From Cacconaster sp045599325 (GTDB lineage: Bacteria > Bacteroidota > Bacteroidia > Bacteroidales > UBA932): a stretch of 64,000 nucleotides of DNA. Positions 24,597 through 33,014 of the stretch are shown one piece after another. The position numbers and the translations under genes are program-made. The DNA is taken from the NCBI GenBank assembly GCA_045599325.1, contig JAZRVT010000030.1:7462-71461 (forward strand), in the 5' to 3' direction. Positions within the stretch are counted from its first letter, which is position 1; each line of letters begins with the position of its first letter. The notes under the pieces are model-generated. The model was not told the DNA's origin, did not search any database, and saw only the letters and a list, made by a program, of their open reading frames with translations.

Positions 24597-27500
24597 GGAG
24601 TCGGCCTGCAGGACTCTGGAATCCGTGTGGCCTCTGTACTCCTGGGCATAGAGGCAGACGGCCTCGACTATGCCTGCCGTGAATGTTCCCTCCTGCTGGA
24701 CGAAGAAGACCTCCTCCACTGTAGTGGTCTCCTCCGGAAGCAGGTCGTAGTAGAAGCTTGTGTACGACTCCTTGACGTCACGGTAGCAGCCTCCCCACCA
24801 GGAATATCCGGAGCGTTCATCCTCGAGATAGAAGCAGGCGGGACGCATCGCCTTCACCTCGACGAAACTGCGGTTCTCCGTGTTGTGGATGGTGTAGCGG
24901 GCCGTGATCTTGTCGCCGACCTTCAGATGGTCGCCCTCATTCAGCAATGCACCGTCAGATTCACGGATGAAATTCCGCGAGACTGTGATTTCGCTGGCAG
25001 ATGCCTTGACCTTGTCCATTGTCGTAGTGTATGTGTAGTACACAGCGCCGAAGCGGAGGTCCTTCGCATTGCTGGCTATGAGTGCGTGGACAGCGTCAGT
25101 GGTTGCCACTGTGTTCTCCCAGGCCTGGTTGTGTTTCTGGAGCAGGAGCCACTGCGCTATGCCGTCGACCATCTTCTTCTGCCCGAGGGCGGAGAAGACC
25201 TCTATCAGCTGGGAGTGTGCATAGATCTCGCTGTTCATCAGGCCGCGGAACGGCATCACCGCGTTAGGGAAGTAGCAGCCCACCGTCGGATTCTCGACCG
25301 CATAGTCGGCAAGCGACTCGGACAGAGCCTTTATCCTCTTGCTGAAACCCTTCTCCCAGAACTCTGTCCCTTCGCAGCGCTGCAGGGTGCGGATCAGGCC
25401 TGCCTTCTGCAGGATAGATATCTTCTGCCAGTTCTCCTCCGTGCCTGAAAGGAACTGTCTGAAGACCTTGGCCGCATCGCTCCCCATCGGATAGTCGAGC
25501 CACTGGCTGCGGACCGACATCGCGGTCACATAGGAGAAATGAGGTATATCCTTCGGCTTGAGGGAGCTGTATGACCTGACGAGATATGAATCCACATATT
25601 TCAGGGCCGCACTTATCACAGCAGACTCCTCCGGTGAAACTTCGACAGCGCCGACCTGACGCAGCTGACCCATCTTCTCAAGGAAATAGAGAGTGACGGA
25701 AACGCTGGTGTTCATACCGCTGAACCAGCGGAGCCCGCCGTCAGCGGCCTGGAAACTGCGGATATGGCTGACAGCATCGCTGCGGAAGGCCTCGTCCGCG
25801 CCGGTGCCGAGGACCTTCCCCCTCATCTGGTTGATGTAGAGCTGCTGGATCCAGTTTATCGCATTGTTTACTGCAGGAGCGGAGGCAGCAGGCAGGGACT
25901 CCTTCACTGCATCGAGGGTGGAGTACTCTGCACGGACAATCTTCGGGTTCTTTGCGCCGAACTTTTCCTGAAGCTGCTTTTCATAGTACTTGTAGCCGTG
26001 AGGCCCGCCGATCAGGAATGATGCAGCCTCGGTCAGAGTGATTGCGGCAGGCTCGACGGTCATAACATTTACCTCTCCGTCGCTGAGCTCGCCTGCCGAA
26101 TACCATATCTCCACGCTTATCCTGTCAGCGGAAGGGACCTCAATCTCCCAGGCGGCTTCGTCCTGCGCACCTGCCAGAAGGTTTATCTTCTGATCCTTGA
26201 GCCCCTTGAGGCTGAGAGCCTTGCCGCTGCCGTCTGTCAGCAGGATGCGGGCGGTTCCCTTGAGTTCCCTGTCAGTCATATTGACAATCTTCGCCTTCAG
26301 GACGATACGGTCGCCCTCGCGGACAAAGAGAGGCACCGAAGGGACAACCATCAGCGGCTTCTGTACGATGACTGAGGACTCTGTGCCTCCTGTCTTGAGA
26401 TACCGGTCGTGGGACATTATCAGCACCCGGAAAGTGGAGAGAAGCTCGCCCGTCTCATATTCGACAGTCGCGGTACCGTCCGGAGTTGTACGGATATGCG
26501 GGAAGAAGCCCAGCAGCTCGCCGAGATTCTGGCGCACCTCTGCCTCTGCCTCCGGCTCTTCACCTTCCCCGTTCTGCGGCACTTCGGCGCTGTCGTCCGT
26601 AAAGGACACCATCTCCATACTCTCCTCCGCAACAGCGGCATCGGACATCACCATCGCATTCACAGCGCCGGCAGGGGCAGCCCCTTTCATCCTGGCCCCG
26701 TAGAGGACAGGGCCGCTGTAACCGGTCAAAGTAGTGGTGACATACGGGACAGGCTTGTTCCGGACAGTGTAGAGAGGGTTGAACCTGAATGAGTTCTCAC
26801 CGTACCTGTCGGATGTGACATCATAGATCGAGACCACGGACTCGGAACCCGGTTTGGTATTGAAAGTGATGGTCTCTCTGGTGTTCGGGCCAGTCTTGTC
26901 GCGCATCGACGTAATGGCTGTCTCGAAGCAGGTGCTGTTCGGGTTGTTGAAGGTATATGTGTTGTTCAGCACCTCTCCGTTGCGGAATCCGAAGAAAGTG
27001 ATTTTGACAGAGGTGCCGTAAGATTCCTTGAAAGGAAGAGTGATGCGCCTCATCTCATTCTTCAGGTGGAGATGCTCGACAGAGAGCCGGTCGTGACCGT
27101 CCATCATCTCCATCTCGAGATAGAGGTCCTCCTCGCTTGTGCCGAGAAGGAAATCAATGCCTCCCTCAGTCTGTACAGGGTAGTAGAAATAGAGCGACTT
27201 GAAAGGAAGCACCCTGTCATCACGGCCGATTACGACTATCTTGCGGGTTGTCTCCATAGTGCGGCCTCGATACTCCGTGGAAGCGTGGATCTCGTAAGCC
27301 CCTGAAGGGATTCCGGCAAAATCGAAGGCGACAGGCTCGTTGCCTGTGAACTTCCCTTTATACCTGACTGTTGAATCCTGTATCACCTCGTAGGTGCCTC
27401 TGGCAGCATAAGGAGTGCCGTTCAGGGTGGTGGTCCTCACTGTGAACTCACCTGTCACGCTCTTGTCAACTATCGAGCGGTCCTCTCTGGTCTGCTGGCT

Positions 27501-29369
27501 GGAGACCTCGACATTGATGTCGAGAGGAATGTCGCTGACCGGGATATTGACGCTCTGCTCGTGGGTCTCACCCTGAGGGTCCGTCGCTTTTATCTCTATG
27601 CGGAATGAAGCTGAAATCAGTTCATCAGCATCAGCCTCCTCCGGTCTTTCGGCCGCGAATGTCACATTGAAGCAGCCGCTGGCGTCAGCGGTGACCCTGC
27701 CCTCGGAGACAACGGCTGTCGGGAACCATTTGTACTGGGCGCCGTTCGTCCAGGCGGAGCGCTCGACCCTGTAAGTCACCGAAGCGCCGGCCACGGAATA
27801 TCCTGCATAGCTCGTAAGGACGCCCTTCTGCGACACTACATCTCCGAAGCAGTTCACCTCCTCGCTGCGCGGGAGGGACATTGAGAAAGTCGGACGCTTG
27901 TACTGCTCGACCCTGACGCTTGCCGACCCCCAGGATGACGATATCATATAGCGGCCGTTGCGGCCGTCGGACGGTATGGTGAAGAAACCGCTTGCCGAAC
28001 CCATATCGTTGGTCACCAGGTTGAGCGTGTCAAGGTTCTCGCTGCTTGAAGAGTGGCGGAATGTAACCTCAACCGCCTTGTTCGGGAGCACCTCACCGTT
28101 GAGGCCGTCGCTTTTGTAACATATTATCTTGAAATAAACCCTCTCGCCCGGCTTGTAGAGGGCCCGGTCGGTAAAGATAGAGCAGTTGTCGGCCTGGACC
28201 GGGATGTAATTGCCGGAGCTCTGATAGCCGTATCGCTCGAGATACATCAGCGGAGCGCCGGTGTCGCCCTCCACGCTGAGGCGCACGTACCAGTCGCGGT
28301 CCTTGTCTTTCAGCTCTTCGGAGAGGTCAGCGAAAGTGAAGCCATCCAGAGCAAGGTCGAAGGCGTTCCTGCTCTTCAAGGCATACACGCCCTTGCGCTC
28401 TTCGTGGCCCGGGTTCTTGAAACTCTCCACGAAGACCTTGCCGTAAGGCCTGCCGCTCAACAGGTCAGCAGCATAGACCTCTGCCTTGCCGGACCTGATG
28501 CGCAGGGCCCCGGCCACATCGCTCACCTGAATTTTCGAGAATGAAGATTCCTTGCCGGACCAGACGCGCACCACGTACACTCCGGGAGAAGGGAACTCAA
28601 TCTTCTCCTTCCTGGTCTCTTCGATATTGTAGTCATTGGCAAAGCCACATATAGTCCTGGACGACACAAGGGTGGAGTTCTTCTTGAGAACGTCCGCAGA
28701 TCCTTCATAAAGATACGTAAGATGGCGGTTCTCATCCATCCTGTACACTTCGAGCACTGCCTGGGAGACATTGCGGCTCGATACCGCGAGAGTGACGCCC
28801 TCCGACGGGGAGACCTGTCCGCTGCCTGTGATATAGATGGACTGGGAATCCATACCGTCAATCATATTCTGGATCCTCTCCCTGTATTCCTTGGAAGGCT
28901 TCATCGCAAGCAGTTCCCGGCATTCGGCACGGACTGCCCTGTAATCCTCTCCCGTATGCATATATTTCCTGTCTGCATCTGACTTGTGGTTGCAGAGCCT
29001 CTTCCAATAGAGAATCATCACCCTCGGGTGATCCTTGTATTTCTCTATATTGGCATCGAGGTCACCTTCCAGGACCTTGGCCCTGACAGGGAAGAGAGAG
29101 GAGTATCTGTATGTATCGGCCTCTTTCCAGTTGTATTGCTGAAGGCAGGAGTAGAGCCGTTCCGCAACCACATACTGCTCGAGTTCATCGCCGGCGGCGA
29201 CGGCCTTGGCCTCCAGTTGCTTGAGATAATCCGCGGCAGTCTGAGGCCTGCCCTCTTTCTCGGCCTTCTCGACCTTCGCCCATAATGATAATGAGGAATA
29301 TATATCAGCGGCATTCATAGTTATGGTTGTTGCTAATAAAAGTGTAAGAAGAATAATCGCTCGTTTCAT
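24591..29369 (-). CDS. Alpha-2-macroglobulin family protein without thioester
   Basis: A 1592-residue secreted protein. The signal peptide is at about 1-20. A helical N-terminal region (about 25-170) is followed by the bait-region-side macroglobulin domains with 'IFTDRALYKPGERVYFK' (MG2 type, about residue 410), and 'GELLGFFPHIRTTPDGTATV' opens the ANA/MG-to-complement-like part. A large alpha-helical toroid follows (about 1150-1450), then a beta C-terminus. The thioester motif GCxEQ is missing where it should precede the toroid; there the sequence has 'AVNNAINWIQQLYINQ'. In Bacteroidota such proteins are usually envelope protease traps or surface-assembly factors, and loss of the thioester rules out covalent trapping. 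It is monocistronic after a strong terminator. The minus strand upstream has TAACTTTA (29396-29389), one mismatch from a -7 box. Confidence 0.88.
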   Translation of the reverse strand: MKRAIILLTLLLATTITMNAADIYSSLSLWAKVEKAEKEGRPQTAADYLKQLEAKAVAAGDELEQYVVAERLYSCLQQYNWKEADTYRYSSLFPVRAKVLEGDLDANIEKYKDHPRVMILYWKRLCNHKSDADRKYMHTGEDYRAVRAECRELLAMKPSKEYRERIQNMIDGMDSQSIYITGSGQVSPSEGVTLAVSSRNVSQAVLEVYRMDENRHLTYLYEGSADVLKKNSTLVSSRTICGFANDYNIEETRKEKIEFPSPGVYVVRVWSGKESSFSKIQVSDVAGALRIRSGKAEVYAADLLSGRPYGKVFVESFKNPGHEERKGVYALKSRNAFDLALDGFTFADLSEELKDKDRDWYVRLSVEGDTGAPLMYLERYGYQSSGNYIPVQADNCSIFTDRALYKPGERVYFKIICYKSDGLNGEVLPNKAVEVTFRHSSSSENLDTLNLVTNDMGSASGFFTIPSDGRNGRYMISSSWGSASVRVEQYKRPTFSMSLPRSEEVNCFGDVVSQKGVLTSYAGYSVAGASVTYRVERSAWTNGAQYKWFPTAVVSEGRVTADASGCFNVTFAAERPEEADADELISASFRIEIKATDPQGETHEQSVNIPVSDIPLDINVEVSSQQTREDRSIVDKSVTGEFTVRTTTLNGTPYAARGTYEVIQDSTVRYKGKFTGNEPVAFDFAGIPSGAYEIHASTEYRGRTMETTRKIVVIGRDDRVLPFKSLYFYYPVQTEGGIDFLLGTSEEDLYLEMEMMDGHDRLSVEHLHLKNEMRRITLPFKESYGTSVKITFFGFRNGEVLNNTYTFNNPNSTCFETAITSMRDKTGPNTRETITFNTKPGSESVVSIYDVTSDRYGENSFRFNPLYTVRNKPVPYVTTTLTGYSGPVLYGARMKGAAPAGAVNAMVMSDAAVAEESMEMVSFTDDSAEVPQNGEGEEPEAEAEVRQNLGELLGFFPHIRTTPDGTATVEYETGELLSTFRVLIMSHDRYLKTGGTESSVIVQKPLMVVPSVPLFVREGDRIVLKAKIVNMTDRELKGTARILLTDGSGKALSLKGLKDQKINLLAGAQDEAAWEIEVPSADRISVEIWYSAGELSDGEVNVMTVEPAAITLTEAASFLIGGPHGYKYYEKQLQEKFGAKNPKIVRAEYSTLDAVKESLPAASAPAVNNAINWIQQLYINQMRGKVLGTGADEAFRSDAVSHIRSFQAADGGLRWFSGMNTSVSVTLYFLEKMGQLRQVGAVEVSPEESAVISAALKYVDSYLVRSYSSLKPKDIPHFSYVTAMSVRSQWLDYPMGSDAAKVFRQFLSGTEENWQKISILQKAGLIRTLQRCEGTEFWEKGFSKRIKALSESLADYAVENPTVGCYFPNAVMPFRGLMNSEIYAHSQLIEVFSALGQKKMVDGIAQWLLLQKHNQAWENTVATTDAVHALIASNAKDLRFGAVYYTYTTTMDKVKASASEITVSRNFIRESDGALLNEGDHLKVGDKITARYTIHNTENRSFVEVKAMRPACFYLEDERSGYSWWGGCYRDVKESYTSFYYDLLPEETTTVEEVFFVQQEGTFTAGIVEAVCLYAQEYRGHTDSRVLQADSL

Positions 29370-29400
29370 CGCTTTCTTGATTGTCTCATAAAGTTAGGAA

Positions 29401-29446
29401 AAAAGATGGTCACTCCGCCGGAATCCGGACAAAGTGACCATCTTTT
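29401..29446 (-). terminator. Terminator of the tgt-permease-nucleoside transporter operon
   Basis: A 14-base perfect inverted repeat, AAAAGATGGTCACT (29401-29414) against AGTGACCATCTTTT (29433-29446), encloses a further small CCGG/CCGG stem. The minus strand continues into a T tract. It sits 18 bases after the transporter stop and separates it from the macroglobulin gene. Confidence 0.85.
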
Positions 29447-29464
29447 CAAATAGCGGACCAACCT

Positions 29465-30745
29465 CTATTTCTGCTGAGGATTGTGCTTGTACTTGAACAC
29501 AAAAGCAAAGACGACAGCGAGAAGGAGAGCGTAGGCTGCGAAGATGTACCAGCAGGTGCTCCAGCTTGACATCAGGGCCTCGCCGCTCTTGCCGACAGTG
29601 AAATGGTTGACCACAGCCTGTGCCGCGAGGGTTCCCAGGGCCGGGCCGATGCCGTTGGTCATCATAATGAGAAGACCCTGTGCGCTGTTGCGGATGGAGG
29701 TGTCAGTGTTGTTGTCCACAAAGAGGGACCCGGAGATATTGAAGAAGTCGAAGGCCACACCGTAGACAATCATCGAGAGGATGAAGAGCCATACGCCGCC
29801 GCCCGGGTTGCCGAGTCCGAAGAACGCAAAGCGGAGAGTCCACGCGAACATCGCTATGAGCATCACTTTCTTGATGCCGAACTTGCGGAGGCAGAACGGA
29901 ATCAGAAGGATGCAGAGAGTCTCGGATATCTGAGAGAGGGAGATCAGCATATTGGAGTGCTTCACACCGAAGGTGTCTGCATACTGAGGCAGCTGTCCGA
30001 AGCTCTCGAGGAACGGATTGCCGAAGCTGTTGGTGATCTGGAGAGCGATGCCCAGGAGCATCGAGAAGATGAAGAAGACTGCCATCTTCGAATCCTTGAA
30101 GAGGGTGGAGGCGCGGAGGCCGAGGGCGTCCACGAAAGACTTCTTCTCTGCATTCCTGTTGACAGGGCAGGCAGGGAGCGAGAGGGCGTATCCTGCGAGG
30201 ACAAGGCTCAGGACTCCGGAGGTGACATACTGCATCGCATTGCTCTGGAAACCGGTCAGGTCCACGAACCACATCGAGAGGATGAAGCCGATGGTGCCGA
30301 AGACGCGGATCGGAGGGAAGGCCTTGACTGTGTCCAGCCCCGCCACATCGAGGGCGTTGTATGAGACTGCGTTGCCGAGAGCGAGTGTCGGCATAAAGAA
30401 GGCGATGCTGAGGGAGTAGAGGGTGAAGAGGGTGCCGAACTGCACTGAATCACCCGCCCTGCATCCATAGATGCCGGCTGCAATCATAAAGATGCCGGCC
30501 AGCAGATGACAGAGGCTGTAGACCTTCTGGGCAGGTATCCACTTGTCTGCCAGAATGCCCATAAGGGCAGGCATAAAGATGGAGACAATGCCCTGGATGG
30601 AGAAGAACCATCCGATCTGGGTTGCAAGACCGACTCCTGCGAGATAGCGCCCCTGGGAGGTGAGATATGCGCCCCACACGGCGAACTCGAGGAAATTCAT
30701 AATGATGAGCCTGAGCTTCATCGACTTGTTCTGGTTTGATGCCAT
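29465..30745 (-). CDS. MFS nucleoside:H+ symporter (NupG-like)
   Basis: A 426-residue, 12-helix transporter. The start 'MKLRLIIMNFLEFAVWGAYL' (from residue 9), 'FMPALMGILADKWIPAQKVY' and 'FPPIRVFGTIGFILSMW' match E. coli NupG/XapB closely, so the family is nucleoside:proton symport in the inner membrane. It is the third gene of a tgt / LptF/G permease / transporter run, 12 bases after the permease. Having Tgt in the operon raises the possibility that it carries queuine or queuosine-like nucleosides, which is only an inference. Confidence 0.88.
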   Translation of the reverse strand: MASNQNKSMKLRLIIMNFLEFAVWGAYLTSQGRYLAGVGLATQIGWFFSIQGIVSIFMPALMGILADKWIPAQKVYSLCHLLAGIFMIAAGIYGCRAGDSVQFGTLFTLYSLSIAFFMPTLALGNAVSYNALDVAGLDTVKAFPPIRVFGTIGFILSMWFVDLTGFQSNAMQYVTSGVLSLVLAGYALSLPACPVNRNAEKKSFVDALGLRASTLFKDSKMAVFFIFSMLLGIALQITNSFGNPFLESFGQLPQYADTFGVKHSNMLISLSQISETLCILLIPFCLRKFGIKKVMLIAMFAWTLRFAFFGLGNPGGGVWLFILSMIVYGVAFDFFNISGSLFVDNNTDTSIRNSAQGLLIMMTNGIGPALGTLAAQAVVNHFTVGKSGEALMSSWSTCWYIFAAYALLLAVVFAFVFKYKHNPQQK

Positions 30746-30757
30746 AGTATGTTGTTT

Positions 30758-31852
30758 CTATTTAGGTGCAAGTCTGTAAAGGATGAGAGCCACAACCGTG
30801 AAGAGGATGTTCGGAATCCACAGGGCAAGGGCGGGAGCCATAATCCCCGTATGTACAAACATCTGGCTGAAGCGCATGAAGAGGATATACGAGAAACTGA
30901 GCGCCAGTCCGATACCGATGTTCAGGCCCAGGCCTCCCCTCTTCTTCCTTGAGGAAAGTGATACCGCTATGATTGTAAGCACAAAAGCGGAGAAAGGCAT
31001 CGCTATGCGGTTGTTCTTCTCGATGAGTGCACGCTTGACTGTGGCGTCGCCCCTCATCTTCTGCTCGGCTATTAGGGCGTTCAGATCCTTCTTGGAAAGC
31101 GATTCGGCAATATTCTGCCGCCGGTAGAAGTCCTCGACCGTCAGGCTGATGACTGTGTCGAGCGAAGAGCCCGCCCTGACAATCTCCGATTCTCCGTAGA
31201 AGTCACGGAGATAGTAGTTGCGGAGCCTCCAGCCGCAGAAAGTGGTGTCCCACGCGGCTGATTCAGCGGAGAGCTTGCTCTTGAGCTCGCCGTCCTCGAT
31301 TTTCTCCAGAGTGAATCTGTATCCGGTGTTCGCCCACTGGCTGAACTGTTCCAGATAGACAAACTCCCCGGGCGATATCTGATAGTGGATGTTCCGCTGG
31401 TTGTTCGCCGTCTTCTGCACCTTGATGTACTTGTTCTCGAACTCGAGCCGCTTGTGGTTCGCAGGAGGGATGATGTAGAGGCTCATCAGCAGGGAGACAC
31501 CGGCAATCACGGCGGCGCAGGCCATATAAGGGGCCATAAGCCTCCTGAAACTGATGCCGCCCGAGAGGATGGCCACAATCTCGCTGTTCTGCGCCATCTT
31601 GGAGGTGAAGAAGATGGCGGATATGAAGACGAAGAGCGGCGCGAAGCTGTTGACTATCCACGGTATGAACCCTGCGTAGTAGTCGAAGACTATCTCATTG
31701 AGAGGCACCTGCTTGTCCACGAACTTGTCCACCTTCTCGCTTAGGTCGAAGACCACCACGATGAGGATGGCTATGAGTATGGTGAAGATGAAAGTGCCAA
31801 GGAATTTCTTGACAATGTACTTGTCGATCTGTTTGAGGCGCGGCAGTTTCAT
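30758..31852 (-). CDS. LptF/LptG family permease (YjgP/YjgQ)
   Basis: Inner-membrane LPS export permease, 364 residues, start 'MKLPRLKQIDKYIVKKFLGT'. Three membrane helices lie in the first 110 residues, then a periplasmic beta-jelly-roll region (about 120-270) and three C-terminal helices. It has the standard length for LptF/G and no fusion. With the fused copy at 16.8 kb the genome has two such permeases in this window, as expected for the LptF/LptG heterodimer; which is F and which is G I cannot settle. It begins 3 bases after tgt. Confidence 0.9.
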   Translation of the reverse strand: MKLPRLKQIDKYIVKKFLGTFIFTILIAILIVVVFDLSEKVDKFVDKQVPLNEIVFDYYAGFIPWIVNSFAPLFVFISAIFFTSKMAQNSEIVAILSGGISFRRLMAPYMACAAVIAGVSLLMSLYIIPPANHKRLEFENKYIKVQKTANNQRNIHYQISPGEFVYLEQFSQWANTGYRFTLEKIEDGELKSKLSAESAAWDTTFCGWRLRNYYLRDFYGESEIVRAGSSLDTVISLTVEDFYRRQNIAESLSKKDLNALIAEQKMRGDATVKRALIEKNNRIAMPFSAFVLTIIAVSLSSRKKRGGLGLNIGIGLALSFSYILFMRFSQMFVHTGIMAPALALWIPNILFTVVALILYRLAPK

Positions 31853-31855
31853 CGT

Positions 31856-32986
31856 CTAAAGTCTGTTGTCGAGTTTCTTTACCATTGCATCTTTCCAGGA
31901 GGCGAAGTCACCGGCCTCAATATGCCCGCGGGCCTGCTCCACGAGGTGGAGGTAGAAGGCGAGGTTGTGCTGGCTGGCGATCTGGGCTGCAAGCATCTCC
32001 CCTGCGGAGAAGAGATGCCTCAGGTAAGCCTTGGAGTAGCAGCGGTCAACAAAAGATGTTCCATTCGGATCGAGCGGAGAGAAATCATCCGCCCATTTCC
32101 TGTTTTTGATGTGTATCGTCCCTTCGCTGGTGAAGAGCATCGCGTTGCGGCCGTTGCGCGTAGGCATGACGCAGTCGAACATATCGACTCCGCGTGCGAT
32201 GCCTTCAAGGAGGTTGGAAGGGGTGCCGACGCCCATCAGATAGCGTGGTCTCTCCTCCGGAAGAAGCGGATGGAGGATTTCCAGCATCTCATACATCTTC
32301 TCGGTAGGCTCGCCCACAGCAAGCCCGCCGATGGCATAGCCCTCGCGGTTCAGCGAGACTGCGTGCTCGGCAGCCCTTCGGCGCAGGTCAGGATAGACAC
32401 ACCCCTGGACAATAGGGAAGAAAGTCTGGCTGTAGCCGTAGAGCGGCTCCGTCTCATCGAACCTGCGGACACATCTCTCGAGCCACCGCTGCGTGAGGCC
32501 GAGGGATTTCTCAGCATATTTGTATTCGGCATCCCCGGGGCAGCATTCGTCAAGCGCCATTATGATGTCGGCGCCGATGACGCGCTGCGTGTCCACATTG
32601 TTCTCCGGGGTGAATATGTGGCGGGAACCGTCGATATGGCTCTGGAAGACGCATCCCTCCTCGGTCAGTTTCCTGCTCTGAGCAAGGGAGAAGACCTGGA
32701 ACCCGCCGCTGTCCGTCAGAATCGGGCGGTCCCACGAGGTGAAGCGGTGGAGGCCTCCGGCCGCCTTCAGGGTGTCAAGCCCCGGACGGAGGTAGAGGTG
32801 ATAGGTGTTGCCCAGAATGATCTGAGCCTGTATGTCCTCCTTGAGGTCACGGTGATACACGCCCTTGACAGAGCCGACAGTACCGACAGGCATAAATATC
32901 GGGGTCCTGACCGGTCCGTGGTCAGTCTCGATGAGGCCGAGCCGGGCGCCGGTCTGGCTGTCTTTTTTCAGGAGCGTGAATTTCAT
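31856..32986 (-). CDS. tgt: Queuine tRNA-ribosyltransferase
   Basis: Exchanges guanine 34 of certain tRNAs for a queuine precursor. It has 376 residues from ATG 32986 ('MKFTLLKKDSQTGARLG'). Motifs: 'TPIFMPVGTVGSVKG', 'DSGGFQVFSL' (catalytic Asp), 'GGLAVGEPTEKMYE', 'FDCVMPTRNGRNA' (nucleophile Asp). The zinc-site region near the C-terminus has only His, with the Cys triad of E. coli Tgt not apparent. An ATG three codons upstream (32995) lies inside the -7 box (TATCTTTG, 33000-32993) and is not usable, so the mRNA starts almost at the start codon. Confidence 0.94.
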   Translation of the reverse strand: MKFTLLKKDSQTGARLGLIETDHGPVRTPIFMPVGTVGSVKGVYHRDLKEDIQAQIILGNTYHLYLRPGLDTLKAAGGLHRFTSWDRPILTDSGGFQVFSLAQSRKLTEEGCVFQSHIDGSRHIFTPENNVDTQRVIGADIIMALDECCPGDAEYKYAEKSLGLTQRWLERCVRRFDETEPLYGYSQTFFPIVQGCVYPDLRRRAAEHAVSLNREGYAIGGLAVGEPTEKMYEMLEILHPLLPEERPRYLMGVGTPSNLLEGIARGVDMFDCVMPTRNGRNAMLFTSEGTIHIKNRKWADDFSPLDPNGTSFVDRCYSKAYLRHLFSAGEMLAAQIASQHNLAFYLHLVEQARGHIEAGDFASWKDAMVKKLDNRL

Positions 32987-32992
32987 AGCCTG

Positions 32993-33000
32993 CAAAGATA
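32993..33000 (-). promoter_or_regulatory. -7 box for tgt; near-leaderless transcript
   Basis: The minus strand reads TATCTTTG, an exact TAnnTTTG match, and ends only 6 bases before the ATG at 32986. It also lies between the stop of the upstream gene (33015) and tgt. Confidence 0.6.
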
Positions 33001-33014
33001 ATAAAAGTCAGGGT

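Noticed and set aside
31922..33001. 359-codon open frame opposite to tgt
   Set aside because: It is a shadow of the GC-rich coding strand with no recognisable domain. Similar long antisense frames occur opposite alaS (14255-15052) and the fusion gene (18239-19111).
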